64,000 bases of DNA from Terripilifer sp031921685 (GTDB taxonomy: Bacteria; Pseudomonadota; Alphaproteobacteria; Rhizobiales; Beijerinckiaceae): contig NZ_JAPDHU010000002.1 of assembly GCF_031921685.1 (NCBI RefSeq), positions 310,001-374,000 of the forward strand, written 5' to 3'. Below the pieces are notes generated by a model. That model saw nothing but the letters and a program-made list of their open reading frames with translations. It did no database searches and was not told where the DNA came from. Each line of letters opens with the position of its first letter. Position 1 is the first letter of the stretch. Position numbers and translations under genes: made by a program. Positions 1 through 8,611 of the stretch are shown piece by piece.

Positions 1-597
1 ACCTCGAATCTGCGTCCCGCCTCCCTGGATGGATTGCTGGGATTGCGCGGTATCGTCGATGTCGTCGAAGCTGGCGATGACGAAGAGACGATGAAGCGTG
101 TTCAGGCCGAAGCCCTGGCTTCCTTGCAAACGGCTTTGACTGCTCTGGTCGACATGCGGGCACGCGAAGGTGCTGCCTTGCAGGAGGTTTTGACGCGCCG
201 TGTCGATACCATTGCTGATCTGGTACAGGCGGCTGAGACGTGCCCCGGCCGCACGCCGCAGGCTGTGCGTGAGCGCCTGTCGCGATCGATCGCCGAACTG
301 TCCGAGGCCGCGCCCGCGCTTGATCCGGCGCGCCTGCATCAGGAAGCCATCCTGTTGGCGGCGAAGGCCGACGTGCGCGAAGAGCTCGATCGTCTCAATG
401 CCCATGTCGCGGCGGCGCGCACGCTGTTGCGTTCCGATCAGCCCGTTGGCCGCAAGCTTGATTTCCTGGCTCAGGAATTCGCGCGCGAAGCCAATACGCT
501 CTGCGCCAAATCAAACGACAGTACGCTCACGACCATCGGTATGGACCTTCGCGTCGAGATCGAGCAGATGCGCGAGCAGGTCCAGAACATCGAATGA
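1..597 (+). CDS. yicC: YicC family endoribonuclease, 5' truncated by window edge
   Basis: The reading frame is open from base 1, so the N-terminal third of the gene lies outside the window; about 198 residues of a family normally near 290 are visible. The C-terminus is diagnostic of the YicC/DUF1732 domain: the block EFAREANTLCAKSND is followed by a helix ending in IEQMREQVQNIE, which is the family's invariant tail. YicC proteins are stress-linked endoribonucleases that act on single-stranded and small RNAs in some bacteria. The stop codon lies 10 to 22 bases before the two possible gmk starts, and a yicC-gmk pair is a common arrangement in proteobacteria, so the two are probably cotranscribed. 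Family assignment is secure; cellular role is from family knowledge only. Confidence 0.9.
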   Translation, partial: TSNLRPASLDGLLGLRGIVDVVEAGDDEETMKRVQAEALASLQTALTALVDMRAREGAALQEVLTRRVDTIADLVQAAETCPGRTPQAVRERLSRSIAELSEAAPALDPARLHQEAILLAAKADVREELDRLNAHVAAARTLLRSDQPVGRKLDFLAQEFAREANTLCAKSNDSTLTTIGMDLRVEIEQMREQVQNIE

Positions 598-619
598 GAG
601 AAGCCGAGTGAAAGAAGTC

Positions 620-1291
620 ATGCGCGCGCAAGCCAAAGACAAGTCTGCATCGACGGGCGCCACCAAGCAGCGCGGCTTGATGCTGATCCTGTCGTCGCCG
701 TCGGGCGCCGGCAAGACCACGCTGACGCGTCTTTTGCTGCAGGATGCGGCGCTCGATCTCAAACTGTCGATTTCGGTCACCACCCGCACGCGCCGCACCA
801 GCGAACTCGAAGGCGTGCATTATTATTTCGTCAGCAAGGCTGAATTTGAAAAGATGCTGGCGGACAAGGAATTGCTTGAATGGGCGCAGGTCCACGGCAA
901 TTTCTACGGCACGCCCAGAGGCCCGGTGGAAGAGCGTCTGGCGTCTGGCGGCGACATGCTCTTCGATATCGATTGGCAGGGCACCAAGCAGGTGCAAAAG
1001 AGCGCGCCGCGCGATGTCGTCACCATCTTCATCCTACCGCCGTCGATGAAGGAATTGCGCGCGCGTCTCGAACGCCGCGCCGAAGATCCCGCCGATGTCA
1101 TCGCCAACCGTCTCGACAACGCCCGTCACGAGATCGAGCGCTGGCCGATGTACGATTATGTCATCGTCAATCGCGACATCCAGGAAGCGCTGGCCGACGT
1201 GAAGGCCATTTTGCAGGCTGAACGTCTGCGCCGGGCGCGTCAGCACGAGAATATCGAAGGCTTCGTCGGAAAGCTGCTGAGCGAGGGCTGA
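620..1291 (+). CDS. gmk: Guanylate kinase
   Basis: This enzyme phosphorylates GMP to GDP with ATP, an essential step of cytosolic guanine nucleotide synthesis and of (p)ppGpp precursor supply. The P-loop SSPSGAGKTTL sits at about residues 25-35, followed by the GMP-binding stretch SVTTRTRR and the block EGVHYYFVSKAEFEKM typical of bacterial Gmk. Length from the ATG at 620 is 223 residues, slightly above the usual 205-210 because of a basic N-terminal tail of about 18 residues. An in-frame GTG at 608 is an alternative start with a GAGAGAAG ribosome site just upstream; the choice changes only the tail. It directly follows yicC and converges on the hydroxylase gene that ends at 1301. Confidence 0.95.
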   Translation: MRAQAKDKSASTGATKQRGLMLILSSPSGAGKTTLTRLLLQDAALDLKLSISVTTRTRRTSELEGVHYYFVSKAEFEKMLADKELLEWAQVHGNFYGTPRGPVEERLASGGDMLFDIDWQGTKQVQKSAPRDVVTIFILPPSMKELRARLERRAEDPADVIANRLDNARHEIERWPMYDYVIVNRDIQEALADVKAILQAERLRRARQHENIEGFVGKLLSEG

Positions 1292-1300
1292 GACGCGCGT

Positions 1301-1927
1301 TTACGAACGCGACGGTTTGCGCCATTCGGTGCGGAACACATAATCCCACCATGGCGCGGCGACACCGAAACAGCGCGAATGATCGGTGAAGTGATGCAGC
1401 ATGTGCAGCCGCTTCAACCACAGGAACGTCGGGTTCTGCGAGCGGCTGTGGTGCAGCAGATAATGCATCGTGTCATAGACGACATAGCCGGCGATGAAGC
1501 CCGCCAGCGCCGTCACCCGCATGATTTCAGGAAAGATCGTCCAGGTGACGAGCACGGCGATGGCCATGATCGGGCCGCTCATCAACAAGGGCATGACGAG
1601 CCGCAGCGGATCGTTGGGATGATCGTGATGCACGCCATGCAGCAAAAAGTGCAGCCGCTCGCCGATCTTGCCGGGGAAGACCGTGTGGAACAGGAAGCGG
1701 TGGCCGAGATATTCGGTGAGCGTCCAGATCGCATAGCCGAGCACGAAACAGCCGGCGATGATCCAGGCCGGCGTGCCATGCCAGGCGGCCCAGACGATGA
1801 GAGCCAGGACGATCGGGCCATAGACGACCAGCGGCAGGCGTGGATCGACCCGCGACAGCTTGTCGAGCAGGTCGTTCTTGAACAGCCTTGGGGAGGCGGT
1901 CAGTTGGCTGGTGGGGCTCTCGATCAT
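1301..1927 (-). CDS. Fatty acid hydroxylase / sterol desaturase family membrane protein
   Basis: A 208-residue membrane protein of the fatty acid hydroxylase superfamily. Four histidine clusters that would hold a di-iron centre are visible: H76/H81 (HRFLFH), H93-H97-H100-H101-H103, H155-H159-H160 (HYLLHH) and H175-H178-H179 (HMLHH). Hydrophobic segments lie at about residues 33-48, 53-70, 110-130 and 138-152. The pattern is closest to the short fatty acid 2-hydroxylase-like members that act on membrane lipids or ceramide-like chains, but the substrate cannot be read from sequence. It starts 31 bases after the rsmA stop on the same strand, so it is probably the last gene of the lptF-to-rsmA transcript. 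A link to lipid A or hopanoid-rich envelopes is speculation from that context. Confidence 0.85.
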   Translation of the reverse strand: MIESPTSQLTASPRLFKNDLLDKLSRVDPRLPLVVYGPIVLALIVWAAWHGTPAWIIAGCFVLGYAIWTLTEYLGHRFLFHTVFPGKIGERLHFLLHGVHHDHPNDPLRLVMPLLMSGPIMAIAVLVTWTIFPEIMRVTALAGFIAGYVVYDTMHYLLHHSRSQNPTFLWLKRLHMLHHFTDHSRCFGVAAPWWDYVFRTEWRKPSRS

Positions 1928-1958
1928 GGCTTGACTATATCAGATTGAGGCGGGGCGA

Positions 1959-2834
1959 TCACGCGGCGGATGGCCGCCGCCGCTGCGCCTCATAGGCGCG
2001 CGCCAGGGCCGCAAAACCGTCAATATCGACCTCTTCCGCCCGGGCGGTGGGCACGAGGCCGGCCGCGTCGAGGAGGGCTTCGGCATCGCCCAGAGGTTTC
2101 AGCGATTGCCGCAACATCTTGCGCCGTTGGCCGAAAGCGGCGCGCGTCACGTCCGCCAGCGCATTGCTGGTACATTCAGCCGGGTTTGGCCGTGGAACCA
2201 GATCGACGATGGAGGAGGTGACCTTGGGCGGCGGCGTGAAGGCGGAAGGCGGAACGTCGAACAGGATTTTGGCCTGCGTCCGCCAGCCGCAGAGCACGCC
2301 AAGCCGCCCGTAGTCGGCACGCTGCTGCGGCGTCGCGACGATCCGCTCGGCGACTTCGCGCTGGAACATCAGCACCAGCCGTGTCCAGAACGGCGGCCAT
2401 TGCTTGCCTTCGATCCAGCCGGTGAGCAGCGGCGTGGCGATGTTGTAGGGCAGGTTGGCGACAACGCGCACGTCGCGGCCTTCGCTGTACTGCGTCGCCA
2501 ACGCACCGTAGTTCACGGCCAGCGCGTCGTCGGCGATCACCTCAAGGCGGCCAGGATAACGTGCCGCGATTTCCGCCAAGGCCGCGAGACACCGCTCATC
2601 TCGTTCGATGGCGACGACCTTGGCGGCGCCATGGGCGAGCAGCGCACGCGTCAAACCGCCCGGGCCAGGACCGACTTCGATAACGGTGGTGTTGTCGAGC
2701 GCACCGGCGGCACGGGCGATGCGCGAAGTCAGGTTGAGATCGAACAGGAAGTTCTGGCCGAGCGATTTGCGCGCGATGAGATCGTGGGTGCGCACCACGT
2801 CGCGTAATGGCGGCAGGTCGTCGATCATGCTCAC
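1959..2834 (-). CDS. rsmA: 16S rRNA (adenine1518-N6/adenine1519-N6)-dimethyltransferase
   Basis: RsmA (KsgA) dimethylates two adjacent adenines in the 3' terminal helix of 16S rRNA late in 30S assembly. The protein has the family start KSLGQNFL at about residues 24-31, the SAM-binding motif VIEVGPGPGGLT at 51-62 and the catalytic NLPY motif at 127-130. Length is 291 residues, normal for the family. The start used here is a GTG at 2834 that overlaps the pdxA stop in a GTGA junction, implying translational coupling; an ATG two codons in (2828) is the alternative. The pdxA-rsmA order is widespread in proteobacteria. Confidence 0.96.
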   Translation of the reverse strand: MSMIDDLPPLRDVVRTHDLIARKSLGQNFLFDLNLTSRIARAAGALDNTTVIEVGPGPGGLTRALLAHGAAKVVAIERDERCLAALAEIAARYPGRLEVIADDALAVNYGALATQYSEGRDVRVVANLPYNIATPLLTGWIEGKQWPPFWTRLVLMFQREVAERIVATPQQRADYGRLGVLCGWRTQAKILFDVPPSAFTPPPKVTSSIVDLVPRPNPAECTSNALADVTRAAFGQRRKMLRQSLKPLGDAEALLDAAGLVPTARAEEVDIDGFAALARAYEAQRRRPSAA

Positions 2835-3898
2835 GCGACGGCACCTGCGGGCGTTCGTGCCATGCGCGCGGCCAGATCGAGTGCGGCGATCAGGCTCGCA
2901 GCGCTCGCCTTGCCGGTGCCGGCGATGTCATAGGCCGTGCCATGATCGGGTGACGTGCGGATGAAGGGCAGGCCGAGAGTGACGTTGACGGCGCTGTCGA
3001 ATGCCAATGTCTTGATCGGGATCAGGGCCTGATCGTGATACATGCAGATCGCCGCGTCATAGCGCGCGCGCGCTTCCGCGTGGAATAACGTATCGGCGGG
3101 ATGCGGTCCGCTCACCACGATGCCTTCGGCGTTCAATGTCGCGATGGCCGGCTTGATGATGTCGATATCCTCGCGCCCCATGCTGCCGTTTTCGCCGGCA
3201 TGTGGATTAAGGCCGGAGATGGCGAGGCGCGGTCGCGCCAAGCCGAAATGCTGTTTGAGATCGTGCGCGGTGATCCGGGCGGTTTTGACGATCAGCTCGC
3301 TCGTCAAGGTTTCGAGCACGCGCGCCAAAGCGATATGGATGGTGACGGGCACGACCGCGAGCTCAGGCGACCACAGCATCATCACCGGCAGCGCCGGCTG
3401 GCCGAACAGACGCTCCGCCAGCTCGCCGAGAAATTCCGTATGGCCTGGATGTTTGAAACCGGCCTTGTAGAGATTGTCTTTCGAAATCGGATTGGTGACG
3501 ACCGCGCTGGCGGCGCCCGCATAGACATAGGCCACCGCCCGCTCGATGGCTTCGATGGTGAGCGGCGCATCCGTCGCCGACGGCCGGCCCGGCTCGCCGC
3601 TGACGGCAGCGGAAAGAGGCACGACCGGCAGAGCGTCGGCGAAGACCGCCGCGGCGTTCTGCGGCTCGACCGTTGTGATGGGTAGATCGAGTCCGATGCT
3701 GCGGCCGAGACGTTTCAGGTGAGCGGGATCAGCCAGAACGAAGAACGGCGCGATGTCGCCGTCGTGTGCTTGGCCATCGTGTGCCTGCGCCCATGCCTTG
3801 AGCGCGATCTCGGGGCCGATGCCGGAGGGATCGCCCATCGCCATCGCCATCGCCGGACGCGAGGCTGACTGTCGCGGCGAGGGCGATGAGCGGTTCAC
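2831..3898 (-). CDS. pdxA: 4-hydroxythreonine-4-phosphate dehydrogenase
   Basis: PdxA oxidises 4-phosphohydroxy-L-threonine in the DXP-dependent pyridoxal phosphate pathway. The family signature MGDPSGIGPEIALKAW lies near the N-terminus, and the metal-site histidines are visible in HPGHTEFLGEL, in NPHAGENG and in the late block YHDQALIPIK. The upstream boundary is uncertain. A GTG at 3898 sits 5 bases past the surA-like stop and gives 355 residues; an ATG at 3850 gives 339 residues, closer to the usual length, but I see no ribosome site for it. The gene lies between the SurA-like chaperone and rsmA, matching the classical surA-pdxA-rsmA operon, and its stop overlaps the rsmA start by four bases. 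Confidence 0.94.
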   Translation of the reverse strand: MNRSSPSPRQSASRPAMAMAMGDPSGIGPEIALKAWAQAHDGQAHDGDIAPFFVLADPAHLKRLGRSIGLDLPITTVEPQNAAAVFADALPVVPLSAAVSGEPGRPSATDAPLTIEAIERAVAYVYAGAASAVVTNPISKDNLYKAGFKHPGHTEFLGELAERLFGQPALPVMMLWSPELAVVPVTIHIALARVLETLTSELIVKTARITAHDLKQHFGLARPRLAISGLNPHAGENGSMGREDIDIIKPAIATLNAEGIVVSGPHPADTLFHAEARARYDAAICMYHDQALIPIKTLAFDSAVNVTLGLPFIRTSPDHGTAYDIAGTGKASAASLIAALDLAARMARTPAGAVA

Positions 3899-3903
3899 GG
3901 TCG

Positions 3904-4845
3904 TTACCGTTGCACGATGATGGCGCGATCGCGCAGCGGCTTGTAGAGACGGTCCGCCACGCCTTCGAGGCGCTTCGACAACAGGGTCTGGCGAATGTTC
4001 TCGGCCGCGCCGGAATCGCTGCCCGCTTGCGACTTGCCGCAAACGGCGATCATTTCGATGCCTTCCGCGCCACGTTGCGGCGGCGTGAGCTGGCCGACTG
4101 GAGTCTTGTCCAGAATTTCCATCAGTTCCGGCGACAGGCCGGCAGCGCCGCGGGTCATCTGCTCGCGCACGACCACTTCGTTCATGCTGCGGGCAAGCTG
4201 GATGCCGGACTGGCAATCGTTGAAGCGGCCGCGCAGTTGCTGCGCCATCTGGCTACGGCTTTGAATATAATCGCCCGAGGCATTCCGGGGAACGACGAAG
4301 ATCACCTGCCGCAGCCGATAATCGCCCGCTGCCTTGGCGCCTTGCTTGGCCAGTTCGGCCCGGACTTCGCTTTCCGGCACGCTGACATTCTTGTTCAAGG
4401 CCCCAACGAGCGAGCGCCAAGCCATCATCGCGCCGAAATATTCCTGGATCGCCTGCTTGTCGACGCGCGCGCCCTGAATGCTGGCGAGCAGCGCCTGCGG
4501 TCGCAACTTCATTTCCGTCGCCACGCGCGCCAGCTCGTTGATCGCGTCTTGCTCGCTCGGTTTCAGGCTGTACTTGCCTGTCTCGGCCAGCTTCAGGCGG
4601 CTTTCGTAAATGCTTTCCAGCGCCGCCGCATTGGTCGCGGGCTTGCGCATGACGCGCAGAATGCGCATGCGCTGTTCGACATCCTGGTTGGTGATGGGGC
4701 TGTCGTTGACGGTCGCGACGAGGGCCTGCGCATGGGCGGCAGGGGCGAGACCAGGCAACGGAAGAGCAGTTGTTCCGGCGGCGAGCAGCATGGCGGCGAA
4801 GCTCAGGTGAAGTGCATTCCGGCCCGGAATAAGTGCTGACAGCAT
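3904..4845 (-). CDS. SurA-like periplasmic chaperone (SurA N-terminal domain protein)
   Basis: A 313-residue exported protein with an N-terminal signal segment (hydrophobic stretch about residues 12-35, cleavage expected after the AHAQA region). The following block VATVNDSPITNQDVEQRMRI matches the SurA N-terminal chaperone domain. The C-terminal third looks like a single degenerate parvulin-type domain (LRQVIFVVPRN to EGIEMIAVCGKSQ), whereas E. coli SurA has two parvulin domains in about 430 residues. It should escort beta-barrel proteins such as LptD through the periplasm, which fits its position just downstream of lptD. The ATG at 4845 is preceded by a GGAG ribosome site. Peptidyl-prolyl isomerase activity is doubtful given the shortened C-terminus. 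Confidence 0.85.
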   Translation of the reverse strand: MLSALIPGRNALHLSFAAMLLAAGTTALPLPGLAPAAHAQALVATVNDSPITNQDVEQRMRILRVMRKPATNAAALESIYESRLKLAETGKYSLKPSEQDAINELARVATEMKLRPQALLASIQGARVDKQAIQEYFGAMMAWRSLVGALNKNVSVPESEVRAELAKQGAKAAGDYRLRQVIFVVPRNASGDYIQSRSQMAQQLRGRFNDCQSGIQLARSMNEVVVREQMTRGAAGLSPELMEILDKTPVGQLTPPQRGAEGIEMIAVCGKSQAGSDSGAAENIRQTLLSKRLEGVADRLYKPLRDRAIIVQR

Positions 4846-4892
4846 GAAGACTCCAATCTGTGATCCGGCGCAGCGCGCCGCGATCTCTTGCT

Positions 4893-7526
4893 TTAGCGCA
4901 GCGCGGCGCTGCTCAGTCCGTCTTGAACGCGAACGTTGCCCAGAGACGACCGCAGGCTCGTGTCGCCGATGGTGCGCAGTTCCAGCCGCAGCATCACGGT
5001 CTGGTTGCGGGTCGGCGTCAGATAGCCATTGTCCTGGTAGATTGAGGTATAATTGAGCATCAGCGTGGTGCAATCGTCCGTATAGCCGATGCCCGCTCCC
5101 AGGCCGGCCACGGAGAAGACCGGCGCACGGCCGACATAACCGGTGCCGGCCGGCGTGTTGTTGTAGTAGTGCCGCGACAGGTCGAAGATCACGCTGCCGG
5201 TGGCGAAGACATTGTCGGTTAGCTTGTATTTGGCGTTGGCGGCCAAGCCTTCGCGCGGCACGTTGTAGCCGATCAGCGGCTGGGCGCTGTAGCGCGCATA
5301 TTGCAGGCTGGCTTCCAGCGGGCCGTAGTTGAAATTGGCCATCAGATCGAGGCGGCGCAGCGAGAAGTTACGCTCGTCGAAACGCGCCTTGGCGACGAAG
5401 TTGAACATCGTCGTTGGCGCGAAGGTGGCGCTGGCGACATAGTCGGAGGCGCGGCGGTCGAGGCCCGAGCTCAGGCCGATGTTGGCGGCGTCCGGCGTGG
5501 CGTAGGAATTGACGCCGGCGATCTGCCGCGACTGGCCGAACATGAAGTTGATGTAGCCGCCCTTGTGGAAGCTCGCCGTGTACTGGAAGCCGTAGTTGGC
5601 GCGCGTGCCGGTCTCGAAGCGGTCGTAGCCGGAATATTTCGACCAGTCGAACAGGTTCGAGGTGTCGAACACCAGGCTTTGCGAATCTTCGTTGATGCGC
5701 AGGCTGCTCGTGCCCGTGTTCGGGCGCACGATGATCTGCGCGATCGGCTCGAACACCTGATCGACGAGGCTGCCGCTGTAGAGCAGGGGATAGCGGTATT
5801 CGAGGCCGACGCCGGGCGTCACGCTGGCGGCGCTCTGCTGCTGCGCGCCACCCAGGAAAGCCGTCTGGCTGGCGTTGGTGATGTAGGAGACGCAGGGCGG
5901 AGAGGCGCAGCTCGGGTTGGACCAGCCGGTGGTGCTCGTCAGATTGGTGTTGGCCCAGGCCGTGTTGACATGGGCGAAGACGAACGGCTGCCACACCTGG
6001 CCGAGCGGATCGATGAACTTGCGCTTCCACGACACGTTCAAAGTGGCGCGCGTATAATCGCCGCCGATGCCGTTCAAGAGACAGGCGCCGGGAACATAAG
6101 TGCGCGCGCCCGTGAGCGTCTCGCAGACATTGTAGAGGCCGAAAGCGCGGTCGAGGCGCTGGCCGCCGATCGCTTCGAACGAGGCGAGTTCGCGCGAGAT
6201 GCGGGTGAAGTTGAAGTCGATCTCGAGCTGGCCGCCAATGCCGGCCGTCTTCTTCGGATCGATGTCGATGGTCTTGTTATAGTCGAGAACCGGCGCGACG
6301 AGCGGCTGCTGCGACTGTAGGTCGGAACGGCCGAGCGCCTGGAAGTAGTAGCCACGCAGATCGAAATAGCCGCGATCGCCCTTGCCGTTGAGGTAGATCG
6401 TCGAAACCGTTTCCTGGAAGTAGTTCGCCGCCAGCGTCGACTGCGGCATGGCATAGTGCTGCAGGAACCAGCGATCGCTCAGCAGCGTCGCGTCCCAGCC
6501 AAACTTCCACTTGTCGTTGATGTAGAACTCGCCACGCGATTCCAGCGAGCCGCGGAAGTCGCGCTTGCCGGGTCCGTAGGGCGCCGGCAGAAAGGCGCTC
6601 GGATCGTTCTGGAAAATGCCGACGCCACGGATCTGATAGGAGCCGTTGACAAATTGCTGCCGCCACACCGCCTCGCCCAGCACGCCCTGCTTGGTCAGGA
6701 ACGTCGGCGTCACGGTGAGGTCATAGGTCGGTGAGATCGCCCAATAGAGCGGAATGCCGACGCCGACGCCCGTGTAGGAACGATAGACATAGGTCGGCGC
6801 CAGAATGCCGCTCTTGCGCTCGACCGTCGGGTCGGGCGTCGAGAAGAACGGCAGCCAGGCGATCGGGTGGCCATAGAGCTCGAACGTCGCGTCTTCGTAG
6901 TAGATCGTCTGTTCGGAATTGTTGTGAATGATCTTCTTGGCACGAATCTGCCAGAACGGCGGCTTGCTGTTGTCTTCTTTGCACGGTTCGCAGGCCGTGT
7001 AGGTGCCCGACTCAAAACGCGTCTGTTCGCCGTCGATCCGTTCGGCCCGGGCGGCGCTGAAATGGGTGTTGTCGGCGGTATCGGCGCGCAGGCTGTCGAT
7101 GAAGCCGTTCTTGAAGTCGTCGGTGAGTTCGAATCGGTCGGCGTAGGAGATCGTGCCGTCCCGCTCGGTCAGCTTGGCGCGGCCCTCGGCGAACACCCGA
7201 TTCGTCTTACGGTTGTAGGTGACCCGGTCGGCCTGGAGAACGCGGCCCTGGTAATAGAGCTGCACGTTGCCGCGCGCGCCAATGATGTCCTTGTCGCGAT
7301 CGTAGGTCAGTTCGTTGGCATCGACGAGCAGGCGGTCCTTTTTGCCGTCGGCGTTCGGCGACTGGGCGCGCTGCGTCAGACGATCGTTCAACGTCTGCGC
7401 CAGGCTCGGCTGGGCAGCGGGAATCGTCAGAAACGAGAAGGCGGTCGCCAAGCCAAACGCAATCGCCACCAATCCAGGAAACGGACGGCGGGGGCGGGCC
7501 TGCTCGGGGCCGTTACGCCGCCCCAT
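4893..7526 (-). CDS. lptD: LPS-assembly outer membrane protein LptD
   Basis: LptD is the outer membrane beta-barrel that, with LptE, inserts lipopolysaccharide into the outer leaflet. The 877-residue product has a signal sequence (hydrophobic stretch about residues 18-44), an LptA/OstA-like periplasmic domain (DRLLVDANELTYDRDKD onward) and the long C-terminal barrel rich in aromatic strands, including the typical block RKSGILAPTY. Cysteines in YTACEPCKED could take part in the disulfides known for this family. The ATG at 7526 shares one base with the lptG stop (TAATG) and has an AGGAGG ribosome site seven bases upstream. The frame stays open further upstream, but that part is antiparallel to nothing real and simply shadows lptG. 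Confidence 0.95.
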   Translation of the reverse strand: MGRRNGPEQARPRRPFPGLVAIAFGLATAFSFLTIPAAQPSLAQTLNDRLTQRAQSPNADGKKDRLLVDANELTYDRDKDIIGARGNVQLYYQGRVLQADRVTYNRKTNRVFAEGRAKLTERDGTISYADRFELTDDFKNGFIDSLRADTADNTHFSAARAERIDGEQTRFESGTYTACEPCKEDNSKPPFWQIRAKKIIHNNSEQTIYYEDATFELYGHPIAWLPFFSTPDPTVERKSGILAPTYVYRSYTGVGVGIPLYWAISPTYDLTVTPTFLTKQGVLGEAVWRQQFVNGSYQIRGVGIFQNDPSAFLPAPYGPGKRDFRGSLESRGEFYINDKWKFGWDATLLSDRWFLQHYAMPQSTLAANYFQETVSTIYLNGKGDRGYFDLRGYYFQALGRSDLQSQQPLVAPVLDYNKTIDIDPKKTAGIGGQLEIDFNFTRISRELASFEAIGGQRLDRAFGLYNVCETLTGARTYVPGACLLNGIGGDYTRATLNVSWKRKFIDPLGQVWQPFVFAHVNTAWANTNLTSTTGWSNPSCASPPCVSYITNASQTAFLGGAQQQSAASVTPGVGLEYRYPLLYSGSLVDQVFEPIAQIIVRPNTGTSSLRINEDSQSLVFDTSNLFDWSKYSGYDRFETGTRANYGFQYTASFHKGGYINFMFGQSRQIAGVNSYATPDAANIGLSSGLDRRASDYVASATFAPTTMFNFVAKARFDERNFSLRRLDLMANFNYGPLEASLQYARYSAQPLIGYNVPREGLAANAKYKLTDNVFATGSVIFDLSRHYYNNTPAGTGYVGRAPVFSVAGLGAGIGYTDDCTTLMLNYTSIYQDNGYLTPTRNQTVMLRLELRTIGDTSLRSSLGNVRVQDGLSSAALR

Positions 7527-8611
7527 TAACCATCCTCCTGGTACAAAAGTACAAGTATACCCAACATGCTCCCGACTACCGCTGGCAGCCAGGCCGCCAC
7601 GGGTGCGCTTAGCACGCCCGCGCCGCCCAAATCCGTTGCTAGTTTCGTCGCCACATAAAGCACGAAGCCTGAGGCGACGCCACCTGAAACCATTCGGGAA
7701 ACACCACCAAACCTGAAAAATCTTAAGGAAAAGGAAGCCGCTATGAAAACCATTGCAACCAGCAAAAGAGGACGCGCCAGGAGCGACTGGAATCGCAATC
7801 TGTAGCCGCTGGCGTCGAGGCCTGCGGCCTCGGTTCGCGCGCTCACGTCGGCCAGATCCCAGAACGGCACGGCGGAGGGGGCGACGAAGGATTGGGTGAC
7901 CTGTTCGGCGGTCAGATTCGTGGCCAGAAGGTAGGTGCCGACCGTCTGCGGTTCTTCGCCGGGCGCGGTGATCCGGGCCTCGGTCATGGTCCAGAAGCCG
8001 GGGAGCAGGGTGGCGTGGGCCGCCTCGACTCGCTCCATGAAGCTGCCGTCCGGCTCGTAGACGAAGGCGGACACGCCGCCCAGCGTCCGCCCGCCATCGC
8101 TCGACCGTTCGGCGCGGATGATTGACTGGCCGTCGATGCTGCGCTGGCGAATCCACAGGCTGGTGTCGGCATCCTGGGCGGTTTTGCCGAAAATCCGGGT
8201 TTCGATACGGTCTGCGCGCTGTTTCAGGTCGGCGGCCAGCGGGTTGTAAAGCACAACCGATAGGGCCCCGATGGCGAAGACGATCAGGGCTGGCGGCGTC
8301 AGGAATTGCCAGACGGAGACGCCGGCCGAGCGGATGATCACCAGTTCCAGCCGCCGCGACAGGGCGACGAAGGCGATCATCGTGCCGCCAAGCACGGCGA
8401 AGGGCAGGATCTGCTCGGCGATCGAGGGCACCCGCAACAGGGTCAGAAAGGCCAGAAAAGCCGACGAAACCCCGGGTGCATCGCTGCCGCGACGCATCAT
8501 CTCGACGAAGTCGGCAATATAGATGATGACGAAAAGCGCCAAGAAAACCAAGGTGATGGTCTTGATGAACCGGCGCGACAGATAGCGTCCGAGTGTCGAA
8601 AACAGGATCAT
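7526..8611 (-). CDS. lptG: LPS export ABC transporter permease LptG
   Basis: LptG pairs with LptF and the LptB ATPase (not in this window) to extract lipopolysaccharide from the inner membrane into the LptC-LptA-LptD bridge. The 361-residue protein starts with the family-typical YLSRRFIKTITLVFLALF membrane segment, has two further helices by residue 120, a periplasmic beta-jellyroll-like middle (about 130-265) and three C-terminal helices. The block SRRLELVIIRSAGVS at about 85-99 is the cytoplasmic coupling region that contacts LptB. Its ATG overlaps the lptF stop by four bases and its stop overlaps the lptD start, so these three genes are translationally coupled. Confidence 0.94.
   Translation of the reverse strand: MILFSTLGRYLSRRFIKTITLVFLALFVIIYIADFVEMMRRGSDAPGVSSAFLAFLTLLRVPSIAEQILPFAVLGGTMIAFVALSRRLELVIIRSAGVSVWQFLTPPALIVFAIGALSVVLYNPLAADLKQRADRIETRIFGKTAQDADTSLWIRQRSIDGQSIIRAERSSDGGRTLGGVSAFVYEPDGSFMERVEAAHATLLPGFWTMTEARITAPGEEPQTVGTYLLATNLTAEQVTQSFVAPSAVPFWDLADVSARTEAAGLDASGYRLRFQSLLARPLLLVAMVFIAASFSLRFFRFGGVSRMVSGGVASGFVLYVATKLATDLGGAGVLSAPVAAWLPAVVGSMLGILVLLYQEDG

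Noticed and set aside
1296..1311. CGCGTT-TACG-AACGCG hairpin between gmk and the hydroxylase gene as a terminator
   Set aside because: The stem is six bases, there is no T tract, and it overlaps the hydroxylase stop codon.
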